The position numbers and the translations under genes were made by a program. The notes under the pieces were generated by a model, which searched no databases, was not told where the DNA came from, and was given only the letters and a program-made list of their open reading frames with translations. Shown in pieces: positions 7,390 to 18,600 of a stretch of DNA of 64,000 bases (its first letter is position 1; the number at the start of each line of letters is the position of its first letter). Source of the DNA: Deltaproteobacteria bacterium (GTDB lineage: Bacteria; Myxococcota_A; UBA9042; PHBI01); assembly GCA_020632715.1 (NCBI GenBank), contig JACKFA010000006.1:124001-188000 (forward strand), read 5' to 3'.

Positions 7390-9117
7390 TCACTCGAGGC
7401 GGGTCTTCAGGACCACGAGCCTCTCGTAGCCGGCGTGCTCGAGGGCGACCGGCGCTCCGACCGACGGCAGCGCGGTCACGCTCGCCGAGCCGTGGAGCAC
7501 GAGCAGGACGCCGCCGTCCGCGGTCGCGACGGTGGCGACGGGCACGACGTAGAAGATCCACGCCGCGTGCCGGAGGAGGAGCACCCCGGCGTTCACGAAG
7601 TCCCCGGCGTCGTCCCAGCGGGCGACGACGACGCCGTCGGCGTAGTCGGCCTGCGGGTCGGCGGGCCGCGGCGGCACGGTGAGCGTCGGGCCGTCCTCGC
7701 CGCCCGGGGCGAAGCTCTGGCCCGGGAACACGACGCGCGACGCCACGAAGCCGCCTCCGGGGGCGAGCTCCGGGCTCGCGGCGAACGAGGGGCCGGCGCT
7801 CACGGCGCTGCCGTCGAGGGCGGCGCTCAGGACGAGGCTCTCGTAGCCGTCGCGGGCCGTGACCCAGTTCACGCCGTCCGCGTCGGGGCCGACGCCGGTC
7901 GCGCCGTCGAGGAGCCAGTCCACGGCGCCCTCGCGGGGGACGAGCCAGGTCGCGGGGCGCGGGCCGTTCGAGTAGTGCGCGACGCGCCGGATCCAGGCGA
8001 GCGTCGGGCGGGCCGGGGCCGCGGCGGCGTCCGGGAGGCGCCAGCGGCTCACGAACACGTCCATGGCGGGATCGTCGTCGGAGGAGACGCTCTCGAGAGA
8101 GGTGGCGTCGTCGCCCTCGCCGATGACCAGCGCGACCCGGGGCGGGTAGCCGCCGAAGTCGCCGATGGCGACGAGCGTGTCGCCGTCGACGTGGACGTGG
8201 GTCACGTCGCTCCCGGCGGCACCCCCGAGGCGCTCCGCCCAGCGGACGCCGAGCGCCGCGTCGACGCCGACGACGAAGCCGTGGCCGGGGTAGAACGCGT
8301 CGGGCGGGGCCGGGAAGGCGATCCCCGGGATCTCGAGGTCGCCGGTCGTGACCCCGCCGAGCGCGAGGCCGCCGTCGGGGAGCGGCGACAGGGCCCGGAC
8401 GGCGCCGAAGCCGACCGCGCCGAGGCGGGCGTGGTCGCGATAGGCGCCGTCGCGCGAGAAGCGGGCGACGAGGAGCTCCGCGCCGCCCTCGGCGGTCGTG
8501 AAGCGGACCTCGCCGGCACCACCGGGATCGAGGACGACCTCGCCGGAGACGACGCCCGCGAGCGCCAGATCCCCGCTCGGGAGCTCCGCGAGCGCCGTGC
8601 TGTCGCCCGCGGCGCAACGATCGCAGAGGTGGACGAGTGAGGCGACGTCGCCGTCGCCGGTGACGCGGGTGAGGATCGCGTGGGTGTAGTGGGTGTCGTC
8701 GAGCGCGAGCGCGCGGCCGCCGAAGCGGACGGGGCCGTCGGCGCCCGCGACGATGACGACGCCGCCGTCGCGCAGGGGGAGGACGCTCGGCGCGAGCACG
8801 GAGACGCCGGTGTCCTGGTCGGACTGGACGGCCCAGGCGAGGGCGAGCGGGCGCTCCCCGGGGATCTGGACGGGGAGGGTGTCGGCGACGTCGGCCGCGT
8901 CGGCGTCGGCGTCGGTGTCGCGGTCGGCGTCGGTGTCGCGGTCGGCGTCGGCGTCGGTGTCGGCGTCTGCGTCGGCGTCGCGGTCGGCGTCGGATTCGAT
9001 GTTGGCGTCGGCGACGTCCACGGCGTCGGCGACGCCCCCGCTCGTGGCGTCGTCGCCGCAGCCGGCCCCAGCCCACGCGACGACCGCGGCGACGCCGAGC
9101 GCGCGCCACGCCCTCAC
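7390..9117 (-). CDS. Lipoprotein with Asp/Ala-repeat linker and propeller-like repeats
   Basis: A 575-residue predicted lipoprotein. The signal sequence ends at a Cys in AWAGAGCGDD (residue ~20). It is followed by a ~40-residue low-complexity linker of alternating Asp with Ala/Thr/Arg, encoded by hexanucleotide repeats. The remainder contains repeated LPDGGLALGGV / LPSGDLALAGV units with alternating strands, typical of secreted beta-propeller (SBBP-like) proteins. The GTG start overlaps the stop of the upstream lipase-like gene by four bases (GTGA), so the two are probably coexpressed. No enzymatic residues are recognised. Exported, surface- or periplasm-facing location is inferred. Confidence 0.75.
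   Translation of the reverse strand: MRAWRALGVAAVVAWAGAGCGDDATSGGVADAVDVADANIESDADRDADADADTDADADRDTDADRDTDADADAADVADTLPVQIPGERPLALAWAVQSDQDTGVSVLAPSVLPLRDGGVVIVAGADGPVRFGGRALALDDTHYTHAILTRVTGDGDVASLVHLCDRCAAGDSTALAELPSGDLALAGVVSGEVVLDPGGAGEVRFTTAEGGAELLVARFSRDGAYRDHARLGAVGFGAVRALSPLPDGGLALGGVTTGDLEIPGIAFPAPPDAFYPGHGFVVGVDAALGVRWAERLGGAAGSDVTHVHVDGDTLVAIGDFGGYPPRVALVIGEGDDATSLESVSSDDDPAMDVFVSRWRLPDAAAAPARPTLAWIRRVAHYSNGPRPATWLVPREGAVDWLLDGATGVGPDADGVNWVTARDGYESLVLSAALDGSAVSAGPSFAASPELAPGGGFVASRVVFPGQSFAPGGEDGPTLTVPPRPADPQADYADGVVVARWDDAGDFVNAGVLLLRHAAWIFYVVPVATVATADGGVLLVLHGSASVTALPSVGAPVALEHAGYERLVVLKTRLE
8895..9010 (-). repeat. In-frame hexanucleotide repeat tract (Asp-Ala/Asp-Thr/Asp-Arg)
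   Basis: About 19 consecutive variants of the hexamer gtcggc/gtcggt/gtcgcg on the plus strand encode alternating Asp with Ala, Thr or Arg just after the lipobox of the lipoprotein. The unit length is a multiple of three, so copy-number change would alter linker length without breaking the frame. Confidence 0.8.
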
Positions 9118-10244
9118 GCCGCCGCCCCGACGACGAAGTCCGCGGCGGCGTCCCAGGCGCGCGCGAAGCCCTTCGCGCCGAAGCCGCTCCCCGACGGCAG
9201 CCAGTCGAAGTGCGGCGGCCGCTCGCCGCCTCCGGCGAAGTGCCCGAGCACGTCGAGGTGGTCGGCCCACACGGCGCCCACGGGCGCCCCCCAGAGCTGC
9301 GAGCGCGTCGGCACGATGCCGTCGTTGTCGGCGGGGCCGGGGACCTCGCCGTAGGCCGCCTTGAGCGCGGCCGTCCACGACGCCTCGGGCATGGGTGCCG
9401 GGCCGCGCACGGCGCCCGTCCGCGCCTGCAGCCAGCGGAAGACGAGGTGCATCGCCTGCGCGGTCGCGTCGAAGCCGAGGTCGGCCATGGCGCCGAGCCA
9501 GGGCCGGCGCGCCCGCGTGACGATCGACCCCACTCGGACCCAGGGCGGCGCGACCCCGTCGGGGGCCACGACCGTGGGGATCGTGTCCGGCGCGAGCTGC
9601 CCGAGGAGCCGCTGATCGCGCCCGACCTCGCCGAAGAAGGCGCGGAGCGCCTCGCGCCGCTCGGGCGAGAAGTCGTCGAGGAGCTCGTCGACGAGCTGGT
9701 CGATCATGTCGAGGTTCTTCGCGGCCGCGTCGTAGCCCGCGCCGAGGAGGCGCGCGATCTGGCGCGCCATGCCGACCTTGAGCGGCCCGACCCGCGTCAC
9801 CCGGATCGCCAGCAGCGACACGAGCTTCATCAGCGCTTGCCCGTTGTACTCGCGGAACCACGTCGCGAGCGGCGTCCCGCGGTGCGGCGTGGCGACCGTG
9901 AGCACCGAGCGGACGCTGCCCACGAGCCCGTCGCGGCCGCCGCCCTCGGTCACGAAGAGGCGCGCGTCGAGCCCGCCCGACGAGTGCCCGACGAGGTGCA
10001 CGCGGACGCCGTCGCCGTGGGCCGCGCGGGCCTCGGCGACGCGCTCCGTGAGGCGCTCGACGCGCGTCGCCAGCGCGCCCGTCGGGTGTGTGGCGATGGT
10101 GTCGACCTCGACGCGCGCGAGCCGCCCCGCGAGGCGCTCGGCGAGGGCCTCCTTGACGTGGCCGAAGTACGCGATCGGGCCGAGGTTCGAGAACCCGAAG
10201 AACCCGGGGACGAGGAGCACGACGTGCGATTCAGGCTGGGTCAT
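9114..10244 (-). CDS. Alpha/beta-hydrolase, triacylglycerol-lipase-like
   Basis: A 376-residue alpha/beta hydrolase. The N-terminus reads VVLLVPGFFGFSNLGPIAYF, with the oxyanion-hole PGFFG resembling Pseudomonas-type lipases (HGxxG region). The nucleophile elbow is VHLVGHSSGGLDAR (Ser near residue 93). Downstream candidates for the acid and base are the Asp in PADNDGIVPT and the His in ADHLDVLGHF. No signal peptide is evident, so the protein is cytoplasmic or exported by another route. The gene overlaps the downstream lipoprotein gene and is divergent, by 82 bp, from a second hydrolase gene. Substrate is unknown; lipid ester is the likeliest class. Confidence 0.8.
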   Translation of the reverse strand: MTQPESHVVLLVPGFFGFSNLGPIAYFGHVKEALAERLAGRLARVEVDTIATHPTGALATRVERLTERVAEARAAHGDGVRVHLVGHSSGGLDARLFVTEGGGRDGLVGSVRSVLTVATPHRGTPLATWFREYNGQALMKLVSLLAIRVTRVGPLKVGMARQIARLLGAGYDAAAKNLDMIDQLVDELLDDFSPERREALRAFFGEVGRDQRLLGQLAPDTIPTVVAPDGVAPPWVRVGSIVTRARRPWLGAMADLGFDATAQAMHLVFRWLQARTGAVRGPAPMPEASWTAALKAAYGEVPGPADNDGIVPTRSQLWGAPVGAVWADHLDVLGHFAGGGERPPHFDWLPSGSGFGAKGFARAWDAAADFVVGAAA

Positions 10245-10326
10245 CCCACCCAGGTTAGCACGGGCGGGCGGCCGAGCCAGCTTCCTCGGCCGCGCCGGGG
10301 CGCGCGCGCTCTGCTACGCTGTCGCC

Positions 10327-11088
10327 ATGCGACCCCTCGCCCAGCTCGCTCTCATGGCCCTCCTCCCCGCGTGCGCCTTCTTCCGGAGCGCGGACGTCCC
10401 GATGCACGCGGAGCCGCACCTCCAGGCCGCGGCGCCCGCCGCCGTGGGCGAAGACGCCGCCGGGCGCGTGCTCGTGGTGCTCCTGCCCGGCTTCGGCGAC
10501 GGCCCCGAGGACTTCGTCGAGCGCGGCGTCGTCGCGCGCCTCGAGGCCGTCGGCCCCGAGGTGGACGTCATCGCCGCCGACGCCCACTTCGGCTACTACC
10601 GGGGCGACTTCACGGTCGTCGAGCGGCTCCACGCCGACGTCGTCGCCCCCGCCCTCGCCGCGCGCCGCTACGCCAAGGTCTGGGTCGTGGGCGTCTCGAT
10701 GGGGGGCTATGGCGCGCTCGCCTACGCGATGGACCACGCCGACGTCGTCACGGGCGCCATCGTGCTCGCCCCCTACCTCGGCCCGGACGACGTCTTCGAG
10801 GCCGTCCGCGACGCCGGCGGCCTCGCCGCCTGGACGCCCCCCGATCCCGCCACCATCGAGGACGACGAGCTCCGCCACGCGACGCGCCTCTGGGCGTTCC
10901 TGAAGGCCGCGGCCGCGACCGGCGCGCCCGCGCTCTGGGTAGGCGTCGGCGACGACGACGGGCTCGCGCCGGTCGTGCGCCTCGTCACCGCCGCGCTCCC
11001 CGCGGACCACGCGCTCGAGCGCGAGGGCGGCCACGGCTGGGTCGTCTGGGTGCCGCTCTTCGACGCGCTCGTCTCGCGCGCGCTGTGA
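10327..11088 (+). CDS. Alpha/beta-hydrolase lipoprotein
   Basis: A 253-residue protein. A short signal sequence ends in MALLPAC (lipobox Cys at residue 16), suggesting lipid anchoring. The hydrolase core has VVLLPGFGDGPEDF (oxyanion region), the nucleophile elbow VVGVSMGGYGALAY (Ser ~residue 125), an acid candidate in WVGVGDDDGLAP and a catalytic His in EGGHGWVVW near the C-terminus. The GxSxG and terminal HxW pattern resembles esterase/S-formylglutathione-hydrolase-like enzymes. It ends six bases before the convergent gene at 11095. Confidence 0.82.
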   Translation: MRPLAQLALMALLPACAFFRSADVPMHAEPHLQAAAPAAVGEDAAGRVLVVLLPGFGDGPEDFVERGVVARLEAVGPEVDVIAADAHFGYYRGDFTVVERLHADVVAPALAARRYAKVWVVGVSMGGYGALAYAMDHADVVTGAIVLAPYLGPDDVFEAVRDAGGLAAWTPPDPATIEDDELRHATRLWAFLKAAAATGAPALWVGVGDDDGLAPVVRLVTAALPADHALEREGGHGWVVWVPLFDALVSRAL

Positions 11089-11094
11089 GCGCGG

Positions 11095-12423
11095 TCAGGG
11101 CGTCGCGACGTCGCAGCACGGGTTCGCGCAGCAGGTCGAGCGCGAGCCCACGAACATCCCGTCCGGCAGCGTGTAGACGGGCGAGCGGTTGCCGCCGACC
11201 GCGACGCTGAGCCCGGCGGGCGTCGGGTAGGCGACCGCCCCGGTGTTGAGCGCGACGGCGCCGTCGCACGCCTGCGCGACCGAGTCGGTCGTCGGCGCGC
11301 CGCACCGCCACTCGTGCTGGAAGGCCGCGCCCGCGAACGCGGTGTAGCCGGTGCGGACGACGCCGTCGCCCGAGTCGAGCGCGTGGCGGCCGCAGGCGAG
11401 GGCGCCGTTCTCGTCGGTGAGCGGCGCGTCCCAGGCGAGGTAGGGCCAGACGGCGTCCGTCGGCGTGCGCCCGCCGGCCCCGAAGGTCGCGTGGCTCGCC
11501 GTCGCCTGCGCGAGGAGGCGGCAGCGCTTCGGCGCCGCGGCGAGGTTCAGCCCGAGCGCCGTGTTCCAGGAGCACTTGTCGACGTTCGGCAGGGCCTCGG
11601 TGGTCTGGTAGATGGCGGTCTCGAAGAAGGTGCCGGCGCCGAGGCCGCCGTGCTGGCCGGGGCCGAGCGCCGGGTCGAGGTACATCGTGTCGAGGCCGTC
11701 GCAGGTGACGGCGACGTCGGTCAGGTGGAGCCAGGTCGGCTCGGCGGCGCCGGTGGCGTCGATGCCCGCGGTGCAGGCGAAGGCGACGACGACGGTCTGG
11801 GCGCGCTCCTCGGTGGCCGGGTCGAAGAGGAGCTCGAGGGGCGTGTCGTCGGACTTCAGGCAGTCGAGCTTCGCCGAGCAGAAGATGTCGCCGAAGGTGA
11901 CGGCGATGTCGAAGAAGCCCTGCTTGGCGGCGCGCAGCACGGTGAGGTCGAAGGAGACGGCGGTGTCGCCGCTCGGCGTGCAGGGCGCGTCCTTCTCGAG
12001 CGGGGCGTCGACGGGCGCCGGGTTGTACCAGTCGCCGGCGGGCACCGCGGCGCCGCCCGGGTCGATGAGGTCGACGATGGCGACCTGCACGCGGTTCGGG
12101 GACTTCCCGTCGCTCGCGTCGCACGGGCCGACGAGCGAGAGCGCGCCCTTGCCGTCGCCGTAGGCGGCGGAGCCGGCGTCCTTCGTCCAGACGAGGCCAC
12201 CGTCGCGGTCGCGGACGGACACGCGGTAGATCACGTCGCTCAGGGCGGGGTAGGCGAGGGGGGCCACGTCCACGCGCACGCGCGCGCCGCCGTCCGCCGC
12301 GGCGTCGTCGCTCTTGCCGCAGCCGGGCGCCGCCGCGAGGGCGAAGGCCAGGGCCGCGCCGAGGGCGCCGGATCGGAGCGCAGGCCGCGCCCGCCGCGTC
12401 GCGTTCGTGCCGAGTGCCGCCAC
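11095..12423 (-). CDS. Secreted Cys-containing lipoprotein, paralogue of 43036-44667
   Basis: A 442-residue predicted lipoprotein from a GTG start with AGGAG upstream; the lipobox Cys is in LAAAPGCGKS (~residue 35). It aligns along most of its length with the protein at 43036. Shared blocks are VGPCDAS, QGFFDIA, FCSAK-DC, a CTAG block, LP-DK-WN-ALG, and a YP/WPY--WD block. Paired cysteines suggest a disulfide-stabilised extracytoplasmic fold. No catalytic residues are recognised. The gene is divergent from the giant secreted protein (254 bp between starts), so they may share regulation. I know no named family. Confidence 0.75.
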   Translation of the reverse strand: MAALGTNATRRARPALRSGALGAALAFALAAAPGCGKSDDAAADGGARVRVDVAPLAYPALSDVIYRVSVRDRDGGLVWTKDAGSAAYGDGKGALSLVGPCDASDGKSPNRVQVAIVDLIDPGGAAVPAGDWYNPAPVDAPLEKDAPCTPSGDTAVSFDLTVLRAAKQGFFDIAVTFGDIFCSAKLDCLKSDDTPLELLFDPATEERAQTVVVAFACTAGIDATGAAEPTWLHLTDVAVTCDGLDTMYLDPALGPGQHGGLGAGTFFETAIYQTTEALPNVDKCSWNTALGLNLAAAPKRCRLLAQATASHATFGAGGRTPTDAVWPYLAWDAPLTDENGALACGRHALDSGDGVVRTGYTAFAGAAFQHEWRCGAPTTDSVAQACDGAVALNTGAVAYPTPAGLSVAVGGNRSPVYTLPDGMFVGSRSTCCANPCCDVATP

Positions 12424-12677
12424 CGGAGCGAGCTCCTGCCTGTCGAGCGGTTGGTGTCGTGGAGAGCGCCGGCGGCCGCGCGCCGACCAGACGAGCGTGC
12501 CGGAGTCGAGGCGCGCTTGTCGAGGGGGAGACGCGAGGGGCCGCGCGGGTGGAGAGGCGCGGGCGCCGCGCTGGCCGCACTCCGTACGCGGTTACGAGCC
12601 CGTGGATTCGCGTTGCGTTCGGTGCAGCGAATGCACGAAGCTCGACCCGGGGCGCTCCGCTCCTCGTGCACCACGAC
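12424..12677. promoter_or_regulatory. Divergent intergenic region before the giant secreted protein
   Basis: These 254 bases separate the divergent starts at 12423 and 12678. They must hold both promoters. I see no convincing -35/-10 pair, no terminator and no RNA. The giant gene also lacks a clear Shine-Dalgarno before its ATG. Confidence 0.4.
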
Positions 12678-15600
12678 ATGAAGACACCTGCTCGATCGAA
12701 CCTGCGCTCCGGGCGTGCGCTCGGAGTCGCGGTCAGGACGTTGGCCTTCGGGGCGGCTCTGCTGGCGCTCGCGGGGCTGGCCTCGCCGGCGTCCGCGGCG
12801 ACGACGTGCCCGACGGGCGGCGACGTCACGATCAGCGCCGCGTGCGTCTTCGAGCCCGGGACGTACGCGTTCGGATCGTTCACGATCGCGGCGGGTGTGA
12901 CGGTCACGGCGAACAGCCGTCCCGCGGGCGTCACGGCCGGGCCGATCGTGATCCAGGCCGGCTCCGCCTCGATCCTCGGCACGCTCACGGCCGACGGCAC
13001 CGGCTACGCCGCCAACACCGGGCCGCCGGGCTACGCGACGTCGGGCGGCGCGGGCGGCAGCCACGGCGGGCGCGGGGGCAAGTCGACGTCCGCGAACGCC
13101 TACGGCGACGCGCTCGCGCCCACCGCCCTCGGCGGCGGCGGCGCCAACGGGGTCGGTGGCGGCGCGGTCGTGCTCGAGGTCACGGGGGCGCTCACGGTGA
13201 CGGGCGCGATCAGCGCGAACGGCGTGGGCTCGTCGAGCTGCTCGACGGCCGCGGGCGGCGCCGGCGGCTCGGTATACGTCACGGCGGGGAGCGTCTCCGG
13301 AGGCGGTACGGTGGCCGCGAACGGCGGTGGCTACACGGCGGGCGGGACGTGCGGGTCCAACGGCTCGGGCGCGGGCGGCCGCGTCGCGATCGTCTACGGC
13401 GGGGCGGCGCCGGCGTTCGCGCTCCAGGCGTATCCCGGGAAGGGCGGCGAGCCCGGCGGCGCCGGCACGATCGTGCTCCGCTCGACCGACCCGGGCGGCG
13501 CGACCGCGCTGGTGGTCGACGCGAACGGTTACGCCGCGGCGTCGACCCCGCAGCTCGTAGGGAGCGCGGTCTTCGACACGGTGGCGGTCACGCGCGGCGG
13601 CGTCTACACGCTCTCGTCGGGGCAGACACTCGAGGTGACGGTGGGCGAGGCGGTCGCCGGCGGGATCGCCCTCGGCGCGACCAACGGCACGCCGCGCGCG
13701 CGGCTCGAGGTGCCGGCGGGCGCGACGCTCACGCTGCCGGCGGGGAGCGCGTGGGTCCAACGGAACCTCGACGTGAGCCTGTATGGGGAGCTCGCCGGGC
13801 CGTCGTCGGTCACGTTCGCGGCCGGGACGCTGCGCGCGAGCGGCGCCACGGCTTGGCCAGCGGGGCTGACCGAGCTCGCGATCGGGAGCGACGGGGTGCT
13901 CTCGCAGTCCGGCACGGCGGCGATCACGCTCCCTTCGCTCGTCGTGCAGAGCCTGGGCAGCGTGACGCACGAGGCCAACGTAGCGAGCGCCGACGGGACC
14001 CCCCAGCACCAGGTCAACGTCGCGGCGACCACCATCGACGTCCGGTCGGGCGGCTCCGTGACCGCCAACGGGCGCGGCTACCCTGGCAACACCGGCCGCA
14101 CCGGCACGACGCTCGCCTCGTACCAGGGCGGCAGCCACGGCGGCGTCGGCGGCCACGTCACCAACGTCGGCTACGCGTACGACGACGTCACGGCCCCGAC
14201 GCGCATGGGCGGCGGCGGGGCGATCTACAACAGCAGCGCCGGGCCCGGCGGCGGCGTGATCCGGCTCGTCGCGTCCGGCACGCTGACCATCGACGGCGCC
14301 GTCAGCGCCAACGGGCTCGCGGGATCGAGCCAGTACGCCGGGATGGGCGCCGGTGGCGCCGTGCAGCTCGACGCGGGCGCGCTCGCCGGGGCGGGCACCG
14401 TATCCGCGAACGGCGCGGGCTGGGCGAGCGGCTGGGCCGGCGGTGGTGGCGGCGGGCGTGTCGCCGTGGCCTACTCGGGCGCGGCGCCGGCGCTCGTGAC
14501 CACGGCCGGCAAGCTGTCGGCCGCCGGCGGCGCCTCGAGCAACTCCGGCGGCGCGGGCACGATCTGGGTCCTCGAGCGCGGAACGGGCGCGACCTCTCTG
14601 ACGCTCGACAACGGCAACGCTCAGGTGGGCACCGGCGGCCTCTGGACGACGCTCGCGGACGCCGTCACCACCCCGAGGACCGTCGTCGTCCGGAGCGGGG
14701 CGGCGCTCCTCGTCGCGTCGGGACAGGAGCTCGCGATCGCGCCCGGCGGCTCGCTCTCCGGCAACGGAGCGACGAACCCGCGCTCGCTGGTCCAGGTGGC
14801 GTCGGGCGGCACGCTGACCGCGCCCGCGGCGGCGTTCTCGGTGACCGGCGTGGACGTGATGCTGCTCGGGACGCTCTCGGGGGCGACCGATCTCTCCCTT
14901 CAGAGCGCGCGCTTCACGCTCGGCGCGTCGCGCGTCCTCTCGCCGGCGCTCGCGTCGATCGACGTCGGCGCGTCCGGAGAGCTCGTCCAGGGCGGGGCGG
15001 CGCCGCTCCCGCTCACGTCGCTCACCGTGCGCGCGAACGGCAAGGTCACGCACCTCCCGAACGCGGCGAGCGCCGACGGCGCGCCGCAGAACCAGGTCAA
15101 CGTGGAGGCGACCACGATCACCATCCAGGCGAACGGGAGCGTGACGGCCGACGGGCTCGGCTTCCCGAGCAACACCGGGCCCACGGGGACCTCGCTCGTC
15201 TCCTATCAGGGCGGGAGCCACGGCGGGCTCGGCGGACACATCACGGCGATCGGCTACGCGTACGACGACGTCACGTCGCCCTCGCGCATGGGCGGCGCCG
15301 GCGCGGTGTACAGCACGACGCCCGGCGGCGCCGGCGGCGGCGTCATCCGGCTCGTCGCGACCGGGACCCTCACCATCGACGGCGCCGTCACCGCCGACGG
15401 GCTCGCGTGCACGAGCCAGTACGGCGGGATGGGCGCGGGCGGCGCCGTGTCGCTCGACGCGGGCGCGCTCGCGGGGACCGGGACCGTCCGCGCCAACGGC
15501 GCGGGCTACGCCAACGGCCACGGCGGCGGCGGCGGCGGCGGACGCGTCGCGATCGCGTACTCGGGCGCGGCCCCCGCGCTCCTGACGACGTCGGGCAAGG

Positions 15601-18600
15601 TGGCGGCGCGCGGCGGGCAGACCACGAACTCGGGCGCCGCGGGGACCGCCTGGCTCGTCGAGCGCGGGAGTGGTGCCGCGACGCTCGTCGTCGACAACGA
15701 GGACATCCAGGCCGGGACCGGCGGCGCCTGGACGACGCTCTCGGCCACCGCGACCACCGCGAAGACGGTCGTCGTGCGTCGGCGCGCGGCGCTCTACGTC
15801 GCGCCGGGGCAGACCCTCGCGATCGCGGCCGGCGGGTCGCTCAGCGGCTCGGGCGCCGCGAACCCGCGCTCGCTCGTGCAGGTGGCGTCGGGGGGCACGC
15901 TCACCGCGCCGTCGGCCGCGTTCTCGGTGAGCGGGGTCGACGTGACCCTGCTCGGGACGCTCTCGGGGGTCACGGACCTCGCGATCGACACCGCCCGCTT
16001 CACGCTCGGCGCCACGCGCGTCCTCTCCCCGGCCGTCGCCACGATCGACGTCGGCGCCTCCGGGGAGCTCGCCCAGGGAGGCACCGCGGCGCTCCCGCTC
16101 ACGTCGCTCACCGTGCGCGCGAACGGGCGGGTCACGCACCTCGCGAACGCGGCCAGCGCGGACGGCGCCCCGCAGAACCAGGTGAACATCGACGCCGGCA
16201 CGATCGACATCCAGGCGCTCGGGGTCGTGACCGCGACCGGGCTCGGGTTCCCGAGCAACACGGCGCCGTCGGGGACGACGCTCACCTCGTACCAGGGAGG
16301 GAGCCACGGCGGGCTCGGCGGGCACGTCACGACGCTCGGCGCGACCTACGACGACGTCGCGGCGCCCTCGCTCATGGGCGGCGCCGGCGTGGTCTACAGC
16401 ACCTCCCCCGGCGGCGCGGGGGGCGGCGTCATCCGGCTCCGCGCGACCGGGACGCTGACCGTGAACGGCACGGTCTCGGCCGACGGCACCCAGGGCTCGA
16501 ACCAGTACGCCGGGCGCGGGGCGGGCGGGGCAGTGCAGCTCGACGCGGGCGCGCTCGCGGGGGCCGGCCTCGTGACCGCGAACGGCGGCGATTACACGAG
16601 CCAGCATGGCGGCGGTGGCGGCGGCGGGCGCGTCGCCATCGCCTACACCGGGGCCGCGCCGGCGCTCCTGACGACGGCCGGCAAGGTCGCGGCGCGCGGC
16701 GGGATCTCCACGCACTCGGGCGCCGCCGGGACGCTCTGGTTCCTCGAGCGTGGGAGCGGCGACGCGACGCTCATTGTCGACAACGACGACACCGTCTGCG
16801 GGACCGGGGGGCTCTGGACGACGCTCTCGGCCAGCGCGACGACCGCGCGCACCGTCATCGTGCGCGACCGCGGCGCGCTCTGGGTCGGCGCCGGCCAGGA
16901 GCTCGCGATCGCACCCGGCGGGGCGCTCTCGGGGGGCGGCGGCGAGTCCCCGCGCGCGGTCGTCCAGGTGGCGTCGGGCGGCACGCTCACGGCGCCCGCG
17001 GCGGCCTTCCCGGTGAGCGGCGTGGACGTCACGCTGCTCGGGACGCTGTCGGGGGCGACGGACCTCGCCATCGACCACGGCCGCTTCTACCTCGGCGCCA
17101 CCCGCGTCCTCTCGCCGGCGATCGCGACCATCGACGTCGGCGTGTCCGGCGTGCTGACCCAGGCCGGGACGGCGGTTCTGCCGCTCACGACGCTGACCGT
17201 GCGCGCAGGCGGCAAGGTCGACCACGACGCGAACGTGGCGAGCGCCGACGGCTCGCCGCAGAACCAGGTGAACATCGTGGCGACGACCATCGACGTGCAG
17301 TCGGGCGGCGTCGTGACGGCGACCGGCCTCGGCTTCCCGGCCAACACGGGGCGCGCCGGGACCACGATGGAATACTACCTCGGCGGGAGCCACGGCGGCC
17401 TCGGCGGCGTCGCGACGAACCTCGCCTACACCTACGACGCCGTGCAGGCGCCGGCCCTGATGGGCGGCGGCGGGTCCAACTACTTCACGAGCCCGGGCGG
17501 TGCGGGCGGCGGCGTGATTCGCCTCGTCGCCACCGGCACCCTCACCGTGAGCGGGACGATCGCCGCCGACGGGGTCGTCGGGACCAACCAGTACGCCGGC
17601 CGGGGCGCCGGTGGCGCCGTCCAACTCGACGCGGGCGCGCTCGCCGGGGCGGGGCTCGTGACCACGAACGGCGGCGACGCGGGGACCCAGTTCGGCGGCG
17701 GCGGCGGCGGCGGGCGCGTCGCCATCGCGTACACGGGGGCTGCGCCCGCGCTGCTCACGACGGCCGGCAAGCTCGCGTCGCGCGGCGGCACATCCTCCAC
17801 CTACCCCGGCGCCGCCGGCACGGTCTGGACCCTCGAGCGCGGGAGCGGCGCCGCGACACTGCTCGTCGACAACGACGACGCCACGAAGACCGACGCGACC
17901 CTCTGGACGACGCTCTCGGACAGCGTGACCTCGGTGCAGCGCCTCGTCGTGCGCGACCGCGGCGCCCTCGTCGTGCGCTCGGGCCAGACGCTCGCGCTCG
18001 TGGGCGCCGGACCCCTCACAGGCAGTGGCGCCACCGGCCCGCGCGCCCTCGTCCGCGTCGACCCCGGCGGAGCGCTCGTCCTCCCCGAGGTCACCTCCCT
18101 CGACGGCCTCGACGTGGACGTCCACGGCGTCGTCTCCCAGGTCAGCGCGCTGACCGTCGCCAACGCGACCTACCTCCACGCGCCCACGTCACCCATCACC
18201 TTCGCCTCCGTCACCGCCAACGCGGGCGGCGTCTTCGAGCTCGGCGGCACGAGCACGGTCCCCATCGGGACCCTCACCGTGCGCTCGGGCGGCGTCGTGA
18301 CCCACACGGCCGGCGTCGCCGCCGACGGCACCACCGCGACGCACCGCGTCGACATCGCCGCCAACGCGATCACCGTCGAGAGCGGCGGCGCCATCAGCGT
18401 CACCGGCAAGGGGCACCCCGAGAACGCCGGCGTCGGCGCGGGCGCCCCGGGCTGGAGCGCCGGCGGCGGGGCGCACGCCGGCACGGGCGGCCAGTCATCG
18501 GGCGGCTACGCGGGGGGCGCCACGACCTACGGATCGGCCTCGGCGCCGGTGGCCTGGGGCTCCGGCGGCGGGCACGACAGCGACAGCGCGACCTACCGCG

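Noticed and set aside
8895..9010. CRISPR array
   Set aside because: Contiguous six-base coding repeats without spacers.
12240..18179. Very long minus-strand ORF opposite the giant protein gene
   Set aside because: It is Arg/Gly/Ala/His-rich with no domain, and codon bias supports the plus strand. High GC makes antisense stops rare.
13938..18272. CRISPR-like or mobile-element repeats
   Set aside because: Repeats are about 1 kb, in frame and coding, with no spacers, inverted ends or transposase.
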